Source: Bernardetia sp963719525 (lineage in GTDB: Bacteria; Bacteroidota; Bacteroidia; Cytophagales; Bernardetiaceae). Taken from it: DNA of 64,000 nucleotides. The DNA is taken from the NCBI GenBank assembly GCA_963719525.1, contig CAVRCG010000004.1, positions 806,001 to 870,000 on the forward strand, in the 5' to 3' direction. Under the pieces are notes generated by a model. The model saw nothing but the letters and a program-made list of their open reading frames with translations, ran no database searches and was not told the DNA's origin. Position 1 is the first letter of the stretch. The number at the start of each line of letters is the position of its first letter. Below are positions 27,606 through 36,956 of the stretch, one piece after another. The translations under genes and the position numbers were made by a program.

Positions 27606-28685
27606 ATGAATACGCCAACTATAAAAATATCGCTGCAAGAAATAGAGAATAAAAAACCAGATATTCGAAAACTTACTTTAGCCGAAATATCAGAAGAGTT
27701 ACAAAAATTAGGAGAACCAAAATTTAGAGCAAAACAAGTTTGGCAATGGCTTTGGGAAAAATCAACTACTTCATTTGAGGAAATGACAAATCTTTCTCAA
27801 AAATTAAGAGAAACGTTACAAGAAAATTTTGCTATTAATCAACTCACCATTGCAGAAGAACAAAAAAGTAATGACGGAACAGTAAAATCTTCCTTTCGAT
27901 TATACGATGGAAAAATTGTGGAAGGTGTTTTGATTCCTGTAAAGGATAGAATGACGGCTTGTATTTCTTCGCAGGTAGGTTGTTCGCTTTCCTGCAAGTT
28001 TTGTGCAACAGGTTATATGGGAAAGAAACGAAATATCGAAGCTGCCGAAATTTATGATCAAGTAGTTGCTATTTCTCGTCAAGCAGAAGCGAATTTTAAT
28101 CAACCTCTGACAAATATTGTCTATATGGGAATGGGCGAACCGTTGATGAACTATAAAAATGTGTTGCAGTCTATCGACAGACTTACCTCTCCAGACGGAT
28201 TAAATATGTCGCCAAAACGTATTACGGTTTCGACAGCAGGAATTGCAAAATTTATCAAAATGCTTGCAGATGATAATGTAAAATTTAATCTGGCTCTGTC
28301 TTTACACGCTGCAAACGATGAAAAGCGAAACGAAATTATGGACATTAATGATAGTAATTCGTTGGACATTTTGGCTGATGCCTTAAAATATTTTTATGCA
28401 AAAACTGGAAATAGAATTACATACGAGTATATTTTGTTTGATGACTTTAATGATTCGCTGCAAGATGCCGAAGAATTATATCAGTTTTGCAAACACGTTC
28501 CTTGTCGTGTAAATATTTTGGAATACAATCCGATAGAAGAAGCAGATTACAAAAAGCCAAACGCAGAAAGAATGGATAAATTTGCCGATTATCTAATGAA
28601 AAAAGGTGTTCGTACTACTGTCAGAAGAAGTAGAGGAAAAGATATTGATGCAGCTTGTGGACAATTGGCTAATAAGAAAGGATAA
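27606..28685 (+). CDS. rlmN: 23S rRNA A2503 / tRNA A37 C2-methyltransferase RlmN
   Basis: A 359-residue radical-SAM enzyme of normal length. The N-terminal segment KFRAKQVWQWLWEK is the family's helical domain. SCKFCATGYMGKKRN is the CxxxCxxC iron-sulfur motif, MGMGEPLMNY follows, and the cysteine that carries the methyl in the reaction lies in the C-terminal AACGQLA segment. RlmN methylates adenine 2503 in the peptidyl-transferase centre of 23S rRNA and adenine 37 in several tRNAs. It is a monocistronic gene convergent with the T9SS cargo gene, whose stop lies 20 bases away. The frame is intact. Confidence 0.96.
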   Translation: MNTPTIKISLQEIENKKPDIRKLTLAEISEELQKLGEPKFRAKQVWQWLWEKSTTSFEEMTNLSQKLRETLQENFAINQLTIAEEQKSNDGTVKSSFRLYDGKIVEGVLIPVKDRMTACISSQVGCSLSCKFCATGYMGKKRNIEAAEIYDQVVAISRQAEANFNQPLTNIVYMGMGEPLMNYKNVLQSIDRLTSPDGLNMSPKRITVSTAGIAKFIKMLADDNVKFNLALSLHAANDEKRNEIMDINDSNSLDILADALKYFYAKTGNRITYEYILFDDFNDSLQDAEELYQFCKHVPCRVNILEYNPIEEADYKKPNAERMDKFADYLMKKGVRTTVRRSRGKDIDAACGQLANKKG

Positions 28686-28704
28686 TTTTAGTTTTTAAAT
28701 AACT

Positions 28705-30555
28705 TTAATGAATTACCTTTTTTGTAACTACCTTTCCCTTTTCTGTATATCTAATAAGATAAACACCTTTTGGTAGATTAGCTACATTCACAAAGGCAGA
28801 AGAATGAGTCAATATATATTCTCCTACTTTCAAACCTATTGAATTATAAATAAATACTGATATTTGCTCGTTTTTTTCTATTCCCTCTAACTTCCATGTA
28901 ATAGTTCTGATGTTCCAGTTTGTAGTATTATTTTTCACATAAAGAGCAGAAATTACTGGAGAATAAGTAAAATCTCCATTTGTATCTACTTGCTTCAAAC
29001 GATAATAAATAGTGTTTGATGTAGAAATTTCATCATCTAAAAAGATATAAGAATTGGGTGTAGAGTTGTCAGAATAAGTAAGATTTTTAGCTTTTATTTT
29101 TGCAATAGTTAGGAATGAAGAATTTGATACTAATCTTTCCACCAAAAAATAGTTGTTGTCTTTTTCTAAAGCAGTAATCCATTTTAATTCTATTCCGTCT
29201 TCTTTATTTTTAGCAGAAAAATCTAATAATTCAATAGGTAAAACAGTCGGACTACAGGTACAGTAACTCAAATTAGTACCAAAATTTCCTGCTCCTGCAA
29301 ACTGTACGTCCCAGCCATAATCAGGAGCAGCCTGATTAGCAGAAGCATCACAAATATCTATCTGAACATTATTCGTTCCTACTGTACCCGAATTATTTCG
29401 TGTCTGACCAGCTACATTAAATCTTCCACATGCACCTCCTGCTTGTAGAGAACCATTATTTGTAAGGTTTCCTGTAATGGTCAGAGCAGCATCGCTAATG
29501 GTTGTCGTTCCTCCATCATTTTGAAAATTTCCACCGACCGAACTGTCTGCATCAAAATCAAGTGTACCATTACTATTTACGTTTACATTTCCTGTAATAG
29601 CGACAGAACTGTTAAAATCAACATTACCTCCACTATTTACGACGATATTTCCTCCTATAGTTCCTGTACCGTTTGCTGTCAAGGTAGCATTATTGTTTTC
29701 TAAGTTTCCAGTTATTGCAAAAGTAGTATCAAAAGTTGTCGTGCCATTATTTGTAAAATTATTTTGCAATGTTGCAGAAGATTGAAAGGTAAGCGTTCCA
29801 TTATTTTCCACGTTTCCGTTTATAGTTGCATCTCCACCAACTGTCAAAACTGCTGTACCGTTATTTTGTAATGTTCCTGTATAAGTAGCATTACCAGTTA
29901 CACCCATTACTCCATTATTCTGTACATTGTTAGCATTCATATTTCCTCCTACCGTTACATTTCCAGTTGAGTTTGAAGTAAAATTATTAACCGACACATT
30001 TCCTCCTACATCAAAACTACTATTGGTTGTAACATTATTTGCATTTATATTTCCTCCTATCGTTACATTTCCTGTTGGGTTGGCTGTAAAATTATTACAA
30101 TTTACATTTCCAGCTACATTGAACGTTCCATTATTTGTAATATTGTTAGCAACAGTAATATCAGTAGTACTTGTGAAAGTAGCTCCATTCTGAACTTGTA
30201 GAGAATTTACATTAAAAGTACCAAAATTATTAAAAGTAGGGGAATTAAACATATTCAAAGATGTATTCCAAGTACCGTAATTTTGAATTTGTGCACCTGT
30301 TCCCCAGAGATTAAGCATACCTGTATAAGTAGTAGATGACGAAACACAAAGCATAGCTCCAGCCAATAAATTTACAGTACCAGAAAAAGTTCCTGTAGTA
30401 TTCAGACATAATTTTGTGCCACTAGCAACTGTAATAGTTCCAGTAGTGGCTGTGCTTGTAGTAGAACAAGAACTACATTGAGCGTATAAATCTGTTTCCA
30501 AAAAACAGAAAGATAAAATAAGAATAAAATTAGAGAATATAATTAAAGTTTTCAT
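28705..30555 (-). CDS. Secreted repeat protein with T9SS type A sorting domain
   Basis: A 616-residue protein with a signal peptide ending LYAQ. Residues about 40-400 are a low-complexity, Asn/Gly/Thr-rich run of about 20-residue repeats (pattern IxGNxxNNGT), which suggests a beta-helix or filament. Residues about 420-540 include LPIELLDFSAKNKEDGIELKW, the module that usually precedes type IX sorting signals. The C terminus ISVFIYNSIGLKVGEYIL to KGVYLIRYTEKGKVVTKKVIH is a type A sorting domain, so the protein is moved across the outer membrane by the type IX system and attached at the surface or released. An adhesive or structural role is likely but not shown. Confidence 0.85.
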   Translation of the reverse strand: MKTLIIFSNFILILSFCFLETDLYAQCSSCSTTSTATTGTITVASGTKLCLNTTGTFSGTVNLLAGAMLCVSSSTTYTGMLNLWGTGAQIQNYGTWNTSLNMFNSPTFNNFGTFNVNSLQVQNGATFTSTTDITVANNITNNGTFNVAGNVNCNNFTANPTGNVTIGGNINANNVTTNSSFDVGGNVSVNNFTSNSTGNVTVGGNMNANNVQNNGVMGVTGNATYTGTLQNNGTAVLTVGGDATINGNVENNGTLTFQSSATLQNNFTNNGTTTFDTTFAITGNLENNNATLTANGTGTIGGNIVVNSGGNVDFNSSVAITGNVNVNSNGTLDFDADSSVGGNFQNDGGTTTISDAALTITGNLTNNGSLQAGGACGRFNVAGQTRNNSGTVGTNNVQIDICDASANQAAPDYGWDVQFAGAGNFGTNLSYCTCSPTVLPIELLDFSAKNKEDGIELKWITALEKDNNYFLVERLVSNSSFLTIAKIKAKNLTYSDNSTPNSYIFLDDEISTSNTIYYRLKQVDTNGDFTYSPVISALYVKNNTTNWNIRTITWKLEGIEKNEQISVFIYNSIGLKVGEYILTHSSAFVNVANLPKGVYLIRYTEKGKVVTKKVIH

Positions 30556-30992
30556 GATGATATTATTTACGAATGAATTTTTCGTTTGTACAATGTTAAT
30601 TAAATAAAAATATTTAATTTATAAATGTATAGTTTGCTTACTTGTAATAACATCTGCGTATTAAGACAAAAAAGAAGATAGTACATTTTTGTCTAAAAAT
30701 CTATGTCATTAATACAATGCTAGTTTTTATTACAATATAGCCAAATAAGCAAGTAAACACAACAATAAAATGACTTACTTTTTAAACTATCGAACTTAAT
30801 GATATACTAATTCCTTATTCATTTTAAGAGTTTTTATAATAAAATTAAGTCAGAATTGTATTTTAGGTACAATTATGGCAAATTATATCGTTCAGACCTT
30901 CAACCAATAAGGGGAAATTAGAAGCAATTAAATTTTGTTTCGCATACTACTATAATCTTCAATCATTTTTTTAGCTTAATTCAATTATCATT
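30556..30992. other. Divergent intergenic region between T9SS cargo and YceI genes
   Basis: 437 bases of AT-rich sequence with no gene. It must hold two divergent promoters. An AAGGGGAAAT block near 30908 recurs before both lipase genes, at about 23660 and 25988 on the same strand of the sequence, though here it lies upstream of a plus-strand gene. Confidence 0.4.
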
Positions 30993-31583
30993 ATGAAAAC
31001 TATTATGAAAACTAATTTCTTATTTCTCTCTATTATTCTCTTTTTTATGTTCGGATTTACATTTTCTACCTCTTCAAATTCTGCTGAGGAAACTACCATT
31101 GCAAATGAAAAAGTAAATAAAACTATTGTTTCTTCTGTTACTTTCAAAATCAAAAATGCAGGAATTGGTGTCGATGGAAGTTTCAAAGGCTTTCAAGGAA
31201 GTGTAGATTTTGATCCTAATAATCTTTCAAGTAGCAAATTTGATGTAAGTGTCAATTCAAAAACAGTTGATACAGATAATGACACAAGAGATAATCATCT
31301 TAGAGAAGACGAATATTTTGGAGTAGAAAAGCATCCAAAAATTTCGATGAAATCAACAAAGATTGAAAAATCAAGCGACGGCAAATACAAAGCTACCTTT
31401 GACTTGACGTTGAAGGGAAAAACAAAATCAGTTTCTTTTCCTTTTTCTTATAATAAAACAAGTACAGGTTACAAATTGAGTGGTTCTTTCGAAATAGATA
31501 GAAGAGATTATGGTGTAGGAGGTTCGAGTTGGATTCTTTCTGACGACGTAAAAGTGTTTATTAATTTGGAAGTGAAAAACTAG
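30993..31583 (+). CDS. YceI-family periplasmic lipocalin-like protein
   Basis: A 196-residue protein. The signal peptide includes FLFLSIILFFMFGFTFS. The mature domain shows the YceI pattern: VTFKIKNAGIGVDGSFKGFQGSVDFDP, then DNDTRDNHLREDEYFGVEKHPKISMKS, KATFDLTLKGKTKSVSFPF and DRRDYGVG near the end. The YceI fold is a beta-barrel that binds isoprenoid-type lipids in characterised members; the ligand here is not known. Two closely spaced Met codons (residues 1 and 5) could both start the protein. Monocistronic. Confidence 0.85.
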   Translation: MKTIMKTNFLFLSIILFFMFGFTFSTSSNSAEETTIANEKVNKTIVSSVTFKIKNAGIGVDGSFKGFQGSVDFDPNNLSSSKFDVSVNSKTVDTDNDTRDNHLREDEYFGVEKHPKISMKSTKIEKSSDGKYKATFDLTLKGKTKSVSFPFSYNKTSTGYKLSGSFEIDRRDYGVGGSSWILSDDVKVFINLEVKN

Positions 31584-31816
31584 AAACTATAATTTGATAC
31601 ATTTTATTTAGGTTTATCAAAATTATTCGTCTAGCCTACTTTTTTCATTAGATTTCCATTTAGAGTAGTATAAATTCTTAGACTTTCCGTATTTTTACAT
31701 TAATTATATATTACCCTTTTTAGAATATGACTTTTCAGTCAATTTTAGAGAGGGTTTGTCGTACTTTTACAAACTCATTTTCAGTAAAATTTACGATTTA
31801 TTTTACCTTCTTTCTT

Positions 31817-32323
31817 ATGAATCACTCTAATATTGCTGTTTTGAAGCAGCTTACCGACCTTCTCTATCAGCTTTCAGATACAGAATATGCACAGCCTTTA
31901 CCTATAATTTCTCAAAATACAATAGGAAAACATGTCAGACATATCTTAGAATTTTATACCTGTCTTTTTGATGGAATAGAACACAAATCGGTAGATTACG
32001 ATGCTCGCAAACGCAATCTTGAATTAGAAAACTATACCAATAAAGCAATAGAAACCTCAAATTATATTTCTGAAAAATTAATAAATTTGAACGACAAAGC
32101 AAAACTAGAGCCGTTAGAACTTTTTGCTACTCTTCCACACACACGAGCAAAACTCACTACAACTGTTGAAAGAGAACTTTTATATGTTTTGGAACATACC
32201 ATTCATCATTTTGCAATCATCAAAATTGCTGTCAAAAATGAGTTTCCTCATGTACAAATAGCAAATGAATTTGGTGTCGCCTATGCAACACTTCAACATC
32301 AGGAAGAATCAATTACAAATTAA
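31817..32323 (+). CDS. DinB-like four-helix protein
   Basis: I start the gene at the Met of MNHSNIAVLKQL (168 residues), because the open frame upstream (from 31727) has a composition unlike a DinB N terminus. The protein has the helical DinB/DUF664-type layout: IGKHVRHILEFYTCLFDG gives one putative metal-binding histidine, DYDARKRN follows, and VLEHTIHHFAIIKIA provides the later histidines. Members bind a divalent metal and some act as thiol transferases, but the substrate here is unknown. The ATP-grasp gene follows after 65 bases on the same strand. Confidence 0.65.
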   Translation: MNHSNIAVLKQLTDLLYQLSDTEYAQPLPIISQNTIGKHVRHILEFYTCLFDGIEHKSVDYDARKRNLELENYTNKAIETSNYISEKLINLNDKAKLEPLELFATLPHTRAKLTTTVERELLYVLEHTIHHFAIIKIAVKNEFPHVQIANEFGVAYATLQHQEESITN

Positions 32324-32388
32324 AAATTATGCTTAAATCCTCGTTGATGGTTCAGACCTCAACGACGGTTCAAAATGCTCCATTTTGT

Positions 32389-33504
32389 ATGAAAAAACCG
32401 TTGTGGTGGATAAAACTAACCAATTTTGAATATTGGTCGATGTGGTTTTTCTATTTACCTACTTTACCGTATGGTCTGTATTTGGCATTGCGTTCGGGTT
32501 CGATGGCTTATTTTACGTCTGTCAATCCTGCTGTTCCGTTGAGTGGAATGAAGGGACAACCCAAACAAGATATTCTCAAACTTTTAGACGAAAAGTATTT
32601 ACCAAAATCACTTTATTTTAAACATAATGCTGAATTTGAAACAGTAAAATCTGAAATAGAAGAGAAAGAAATAGGTTTACCTTTTATCATAAAACCAGAA
32701 GTAGGCGAACGTGGAAAAGGCGTAGAAAAAATAGAATCTTTTGAAGAATTGAATGAGTATTTGAAGGAATACATGCAGGAAAATAAAGCCGATTTTATTA
32801 TTCAAGAATTTTTGAAAGAACCTATCGAATTAGGTGTTTTATATTATAGATTGCCAAATAATTTGAAAGGCAAAGTGGAAAGAGAGTTTCAAAATAAATA
32901 TAACAAATCAAAGACTAAAGGAAGATTAAAAAATTTCAAAACTTCTGCTATTACTTCTATTGTACAGAAAGAATTTTTGACTGTAACAGGCAACGGAAAA
33001 AAAACATTAGCACAACATATCGAAGATTCTGACAGAGCAAGGTTTCAGAAGAAGAGATTAGAAAAAGAATTTTCTCAAAAATGGAGTGTAACAATTCCCA
33101 TAAATGAGAAAATCGTTTTAGAACCCATTGGAAATCATTGTAGAGGAACAAAATTTTTAGATGGAAACAAGTATATTACAAAAGAAAATCTAGCTGCTTT
33201 TGATGAAATAATGAAACCATTAGAAAATTATTATTATGGAAGATTTGATATAAAAGTAAGTTCGATAGAGGATTTTAAACAGGGAAAAGGAATAAAGATA
33301 ATGGAAGTAAACGGTGTGGCATCTGAACCTGCACATATTTATGACCCAAAAACTTCAATTTTGAAAGCGTACAAAGATATTTTTTGGCACATGAAAATTA
33401 TTCAAGTTATTAGTTCTCAAAACAAAAAAGATGGAACTGCTTATGCTTCTTTTAGAGAAGTTTTCAAACTGGTAAGTGATGAGTTTAAGAAGACTTTTTT
33501 TTGA
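32389..33504 (+). CDS. ATP-grasp domain protein
   Basis: A 371-residue protein if begun at MKKPLWWIKL. The frame is open further upstream to 32329, but that part is made of an intergenic repeat (CTCAACGACGGTT family), so the later start is preferred. ATP-grasp features are PFIIKPEVGERGKGV (the ATP-binding loop), DFIIQEFLKEPIELGVLYYRLP, and IKIMEVNGVASEP near the end, carrying the metal-binding Glu and Asn. The family ligates a carboxylate to an amine or similar nucleophile using ATP. The partner substrate cannot be told. It is not next to any peptide precursor. The frame is intact. Confidence 0.75.
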   Translation: MKKPLWWIKLTNFEYWSMWFFYLPTLPYGLYLALRSGSMAYFTSVNPAVPLSGMKGQPKQDILKLLDEKYLPKSLYFKHNAEFETVKSEIEEKEIGLPFIIKPEVGERGKGVEKIESFEELNEYLKEYMQENKADFIIQEFLKEPIELGVLYYRLPNNLKGKVEREFQNKYNKSKTKGRLKNFKTSAITSIVQKEFLTVTGNGKKTLAQHIEDSDRARFQKKRLEKEFSQKWSVTIPINEKIVLEPIGNHCRGTKFLDGNKYITKENLAAFDEIMKPLENYYYGRFDIKVSSIEDFKQGKGIKIMEVNGVASEPAHIYDPKTSILKAYKDIFWHMKIIQVISSQNKKDGTAYASFREVFKLVSDEFKKTFF

Positions 33505-33573
33505 TTTACAGAACATCAACATTGTTTTATTCGTTGTGAAAGTACAAATAAAAAAATTCTAAATTATATTAGT

Positions 33574-33795
33574 ATGGACTTAGTAAAAGAAATAGAATCT
33601 TTACCTCTGCCTTTACAAAAAGAGTTGGAAGAGTTTTTAACTTTTTTAAAATTTAAAGCTAAACATCAAAATACAGTTTCGCAATCAGAAAATGAAGTAG
33701 AAGAAAATGTGTGGAAGTTTGGAATGTGGAAAGACAAAATAAAAGTAGCAGATGATTTTGATGAACCTCTTTCAGATTTTAACGATTATATGTAA
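33574..33795 (+). CDS. Antitoxin-like protein (DUF2281/VapB type)
   Basis: A 73-residue acidic protein. The start MDLVKEIESLPLPLQKELEEFL resembles the DUF2281 group of antitoxins found before PIN-domain toxins. The stop codon lies directly before the ATG of a VapC-like frame, as in VapBC operons. The C-terminal half (WKFGMWKDKIKVADDFDEPL) is typical of the toxin-binding tail in this group. The antitoxin frame is intact although the toxin is broken. Confidence 0.7.
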   Translation: MDLVKEIESLPLPLQKELEEFLTFLKFKAKHQNTVSQSENEVEENVWKFGMWKDKIKVADDFDEPLSDFNDYM

Positions 33796-34190
33796 ATGAA
33801 AAAATATCTGTTAGATACTCACGCTCTTTTATGATTTTTGGAAGGAAAAATAAGTTATCCACCAAAGTAAATGAAATTATACAAAAAGAACCTCAAATCT
33901 GTTTGTTTAGTGTAGCTTCTTTGTGGGAAATAACAATCAAAATTAGCTTGAACAAATTGGACATGCAGTACACTCTTTCAGAGTTAGAAGAATTGTTACA
34001 TAAAAATAAAATTGAGGTATTATCTATAAATTTTCTTCATTTGAAAGAATTAATACAACTTCCTTTTCATCACAAAGACCCATTTGATAGGCTGATTATT
34101 TCGCAAGCAAGAACAGAAAAATTGATGGTTATATCAATATCAATAGACAAATTTTTTCCTGATTATGGAGAGCTTATCGTTTTGTGGTAA
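33796..34190 (+). pseudogene. VapC-type PIN toxin, broken by TGA (33832-33834) and a frameshift
   Basis: From ATG 33796 the frame reads MKKYLLDTHALL, then TGA, then FLEGK. The family motif is LLDTHALLWFLEG, so TGA replaces the usual Trp codon. A second defect, one base missing in an A-run at about 33840-33850, moves the frame, and the rest continues as KLSTKVNEII, SLWEITIKISLNKLD and HHKDPFDRLIISQA, the conserved PIN blocks. Active-site acids Asp7 and the later Glu and Asp are encoded. PIN toxins are RNases. With two lesions next to an intact antitoxin this is a defused toxin, or two sequencing errors in one gene. Confidence 0.75.
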
Positions 34191-34242
34191 ACTAAAATTA
34201 TACAGGGTTGTTTTAAAGAGTAGAAAATGTAAACTACTGTAC

Positions 34243-34298
34243 CTTCAAATCTAAGATTTACCTGACTGATAAATTGTGGTTGCTATACAACAATTAAC
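34243..34298. repeat. Dispersed palindromic repeat, copy 1 (AAATCTAAGATTT family)
   Basis: CAAATCTAAGATTTACC, then CTGATAAAT, then a small hairpin region ending in TTAAC. The same order of blocks occurs at 58128 with small changes. The surrounding 34191-34587 has no intact gene, only broken frames. Confidence 0.6.
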
Positions 34299-34587
34299 TA
34301 AAAAATAATATATGACCAATGAGATGGTAAAGGCAAAAGTAGAATGCTTTTTTAACTAAAATCAACTTCTTTAAAGAAATAATCGTACTGACAACTACGG
34401 ACAAATCAAAAAACTGATGACATGAAGCGTAAATAGCGTTTATCAGCAGAATAAAATTTGGTTTTAAAACGTAAAAAATATTATTCAAATCTTTTTTTAC
34501 TCAAAAACAGAATTTTATTTTTTTTAAACATTAAGTATAAGTTACTTACAATCAATAAGTTACAATTTACTCCGTAGTTCTCAGTAG

Positions 34588-34785
34588 CTTATTGGATTTA
34601 TTGAATTCGTTCTAAGTATTGCACATAGCAGAGTTGGAGAGTTTTTACTGACTTCTTCTGAACAAGAACATGAAAAGTTTATTTTAGAATTTGCAGAATC
34701 TTTATTACAAGAGTTATTAATGCAGTGTTTTAAATCAGAGGCACAACTATATGTGGTATCTTGCAACATACTATTTTACATGTAA
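34588..34785 (+). pseudogene. Possible gene remnant followed by a terminator
   Basis: A 65-codon open frame without an upstream ATG. The translation has believable protein composition (FLLTSSEQEHEKFILEFAES, then LLQELLMQCF) and ends just before a clear terminator hairpin. I do not recognise the family. It looks like the C-terminal end of a lost gene. Confidence 0.3.
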
Positions 34786-34793
34786 AAAAAAAC

Positions 34794-34830
34794 GCTCTAC
34801 ATAATTTTTCAATTTTGTAGAGCATTTTAG
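34794..34830 (+). terminator. Terminator hairpin
   Basis: GCTCTACA and TGTAGAGC close a stem around an AT-rich loop, followed by a T-rich stretch, directly after the remnant frame at 34588-34785. Confidence 0.65.
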
Positions 34831-34856
34831 ATTTAAGATATTTGTAAAGTATAAAC

Positions 34857-35052
34857 CAGGGTATGTTCATAAAAAATAACTGACTTTGCAAATATGTTTA
34901 ATCAAATAAGTTATACCATTTTTTCAACTTTGAGAGTCCTTTCAGAAGGCTGTCAATAGTTGGCAGAAATAAGTCCTTCTGTATCTAAACTATTGTCAGA
35001 GTTATTTTGGATTACCAAAAACTACTGACAAAGTTTTTATGAACATGCCTTG
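34857..35052. mobile_element. 196-bp MITE-like element with 19-bp inverted ends and a 10-bp target duplication
   Basis: The left end is CAGGGTATGTTCATAAAAA; the complement of the right end is CAAGGCATGTTCATAAAAA (17 of 19 identical). The element is flanked on both sides by the direct repeat AAGTATAAAC (34847-34856 and 35053-35062), as expected for a target duplication. It carries no transposase. The right-hand duplication touches the stop codon of the Ig/CpcT lipoprotein gene. Movement must have depended on a transposase encoded elsewhere. Confidence 0.75.
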
Positions 35053-35061
35053 AAGTATAAA

Positions 35062-36273
35062 CTACTTAACTACATACGTTTCAATTTTATCAAAATAATA
35101 CGTTGAAAAAGGACCTAAAACAATTACATCAGCCGAATTATATCCCAAATCCCAACTTGTAAAATGGTCTTCTGCAATCGTAGCCGTTGTTTGTAGATAC
35201 GCAACTCCTGGAATTGAAGCCGTACAGTCTTTTCCTATTGTTTCGGTAAAGAACCAATTTTTATCTTCAATAAATCTAAAATCAAGTCCACAACCAATTT
35301 TTTCGTCTAAATCTTCTGGTCTTACGACATCAAAAAAGTCTGGATTTGCCCATTGTCCATTAAAATTAAGACCGTTTGGAAGTGCATAAATTAAGTTTTT
35401 CAAAACTCCACCTTCTTCAAACAAGTGATAAATACGTTTACGATACGGACGACTTAGGTCATCTGCATACGCTTGTTCGATATGAACCCAATAGCCGTCT
35501 GTACGCTCGTCCCAAACCTGAACCAAATGTACACGCACATCTACATGATAGACATCGCTACTAGAATCAGCTTGATTTTGACTACTAAACGAACCTACCA
35601 TCCAGTTTGCCAACTTAAAAAGTTCTGGATTTACTGCTAAAATTTCTACATTAAAACTAATTTCGGCTGAAAGTCCTTTTGAGTCTGTAGCCGTTGCTGT
35701 AATCTGATGTGTAGCTGGCGAGAGGTCTGTAAATGAAACGGTTGTTCCTGTTCCGATTTCTCCATCTTTATCCGAAACCCATTTTATATTTGTTAGGTTT
35801 CCGTCTTCTGTATCTGTTGCTGTTACGGTTGCAGAAAAAGAACGATTTTGATAGGTTTTGGCTCTTGGAGTTCCTACCAGTTCGATTTGTGGAGCAGAAT
35901 TAAGCGTACTTACAAAAACGGTAACGCTTCCAGTAACAGAAAGACCCTTGTTATCTTCTACCTTTGCAGTAATAATATGTGTGTTTTCGGTCAAATCTCC
36001 AACCGAAATCTCACTTCCTGTTCCAATTTGTCCGTCTTTATCCGAATTCCAAACTATGGTTGTCAAGCCTCCGTCTTCTGCATCATTGGCTGTTGCTTTA
36101 AACGTAATTACTTCTCCTACATTAAAATTTTGTTGGTCTTGTGGGAAATTTATTTGAATAGTTGGAGCAGTATTTACTTTTGTATCTTCGTCTTTTTTAC
36201 ACGAGAAGATGAGTAAAAATAAAAGTGCAAAAAGTATTTTAGTATTTATTTTGTTTAAGATTGATGTATTCAT
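35062..36273 (-). CDS. Lipoprotein with two Ig-like domains and a CpeT/CpcT-like domain
   Basis: A 403-residue protein with a lipoprotein signal (lipobox IFSC). Two similar 90-residue PKD/Ig-like domains follow (the first with DAEDGGLTTIVWNSDKDG, the second with DTEDGNLTNIKWVSDKDG). The last 200 residues match the CpeT/CpcT family: LANWMVGSFSSQNQA, VWDERTDGYWVHIEQAYA, PYRKRIYHL, IGCGLDF, GKDCTASIPGVAY and SWDLGYN. In cyanobacteria this fold attaches bilins to phycobiliproteins; here it is an exported lipoprotein of a non-phototroph, so another small-molecule-binding role is likely. The stop codon abuts the MITE-like element. Confidence 0.82.
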   Translation of the reverse strand: MNTSILNKINTKILFALLFLLIFSCKKDEDTKVNTAPTIQINFPQDQQNFNVGEVITFKATANDAEDGGLTTIVWNSDKDGQIGTGSEISVGDLTENTHIITAKVEDNKGLSVTGSVTVFVSTLNSAPQIELVGTPRAKTYQNRSFSATVTATDTEDGNLTNIKWVSDKDGEIGTGTTVSFTDLSPATHQITATATDSKGLSAEISFNVEILAVNPELFKLANWMVGSFSSQNQADSSSDVYHVDVRVHLVQVWDERTDGYWVHIEQAYADDLSRPYRKRIYHLFEEGGVLKNLIYALPNGLNFNGQWANPDFFDVVRPEDLDEKIGCGLDFRFIEDKNWFFTETIGKDCTASIPGVAYLQTTATIAEDHFTSWDLGYNSADVIVLGPFSTYYFDKIETYVVK

Positions 36274-36582
36274 ACAATTTTTGTTTTCTATAATTTAAGT
36301 ATAACGTTTAAAGTTGATTGCCAGATAGTTAATATAGTTAACTAAACAAATATACTAATTTTATTGATTAGGGAAAAATGAAATTTGTTTTTGAAGAAAT
36401 ATTAATTTCAGATTTTAAATTATTGTACTCACACGAATAAACTTATGGGTTTGACTTTGATAGAGAGAAAATAGAAAGGGAATTGGTCTAAAAGGTATAA
36501 TAAATAACAGATTATTTAATTAGTGTACTTTTTTATAGACAACGTAATAACTTATTCTAGCTCATTCTCTAAAAGTGGATTC

Positions 36583-36780
36583 TCATTTTGTTCTTATCAA
36601 AATTTGTGGTAAATATGATTTGCTAATCTCTCCTTTGCATTCTACAATATCTTTTCGATACATTTCTTCAAATTTATTCATCGAATAAGAAAGCGTAATA
36701 TTATAATCAAAGAAAGCGTCTCTTGTAAGTCAATTTTCTTTGTAAACAGCAATCCAAACTAAAGTTTGATACCAGCCCTT
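36583..36780 (-). pseudogene. Gene remnant with an in-frame TGA
   Basis: A 66-codon minus-strand frame begins after a stop, reads KGWYQTLVWIAVYKEN, then TGA (36730-36732), then LTRDAFFDYNITLSYSMNK and on to a stop at 36583. The two parts share the frame and protein-like composition. No start codon precedes the first part. The family is unknown. It fits a C-terminal gene fragment with a nonsense mutation. The rest of the 36274-36956 gap shows no gene. Confidence 0.35.
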
Positions 36781-36892
36781 TTAGCTTTACAAAACATTTA
36801 TTTTTGTCTTGTCTTTCCGAAGTGCAAAAAAGTAAAATAAGTCTGTTTTTAAAAGAGTATTTTATCACAAATACAAATTTTATTTTATTTCG

Positions 36893-36900
36893 TACCTTTG
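36893..36900 (+). promoter_or_regulatory. Probable -7 box of mtaB
   Basis: TACCTTTG is identical to the -7 boxes of the rRNA promoters in this window and lies 57 bases before the mtaB start. A matching -33 TTTG is not clear. Confidence 0.45.
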
Positions 36901-36956
36901 TGTATTAATGTAGAAGACAGTTTTCAACTGTCTTAAAAAATATAAATTCAAAATTC

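Noticed and set aside
32329..32388. 20-codon N-terminal extension of the ATP-grasp protein
   Set aside because: It is encoded by an intergenic repeat found elsewhere, and MKKPLWW is a better start.
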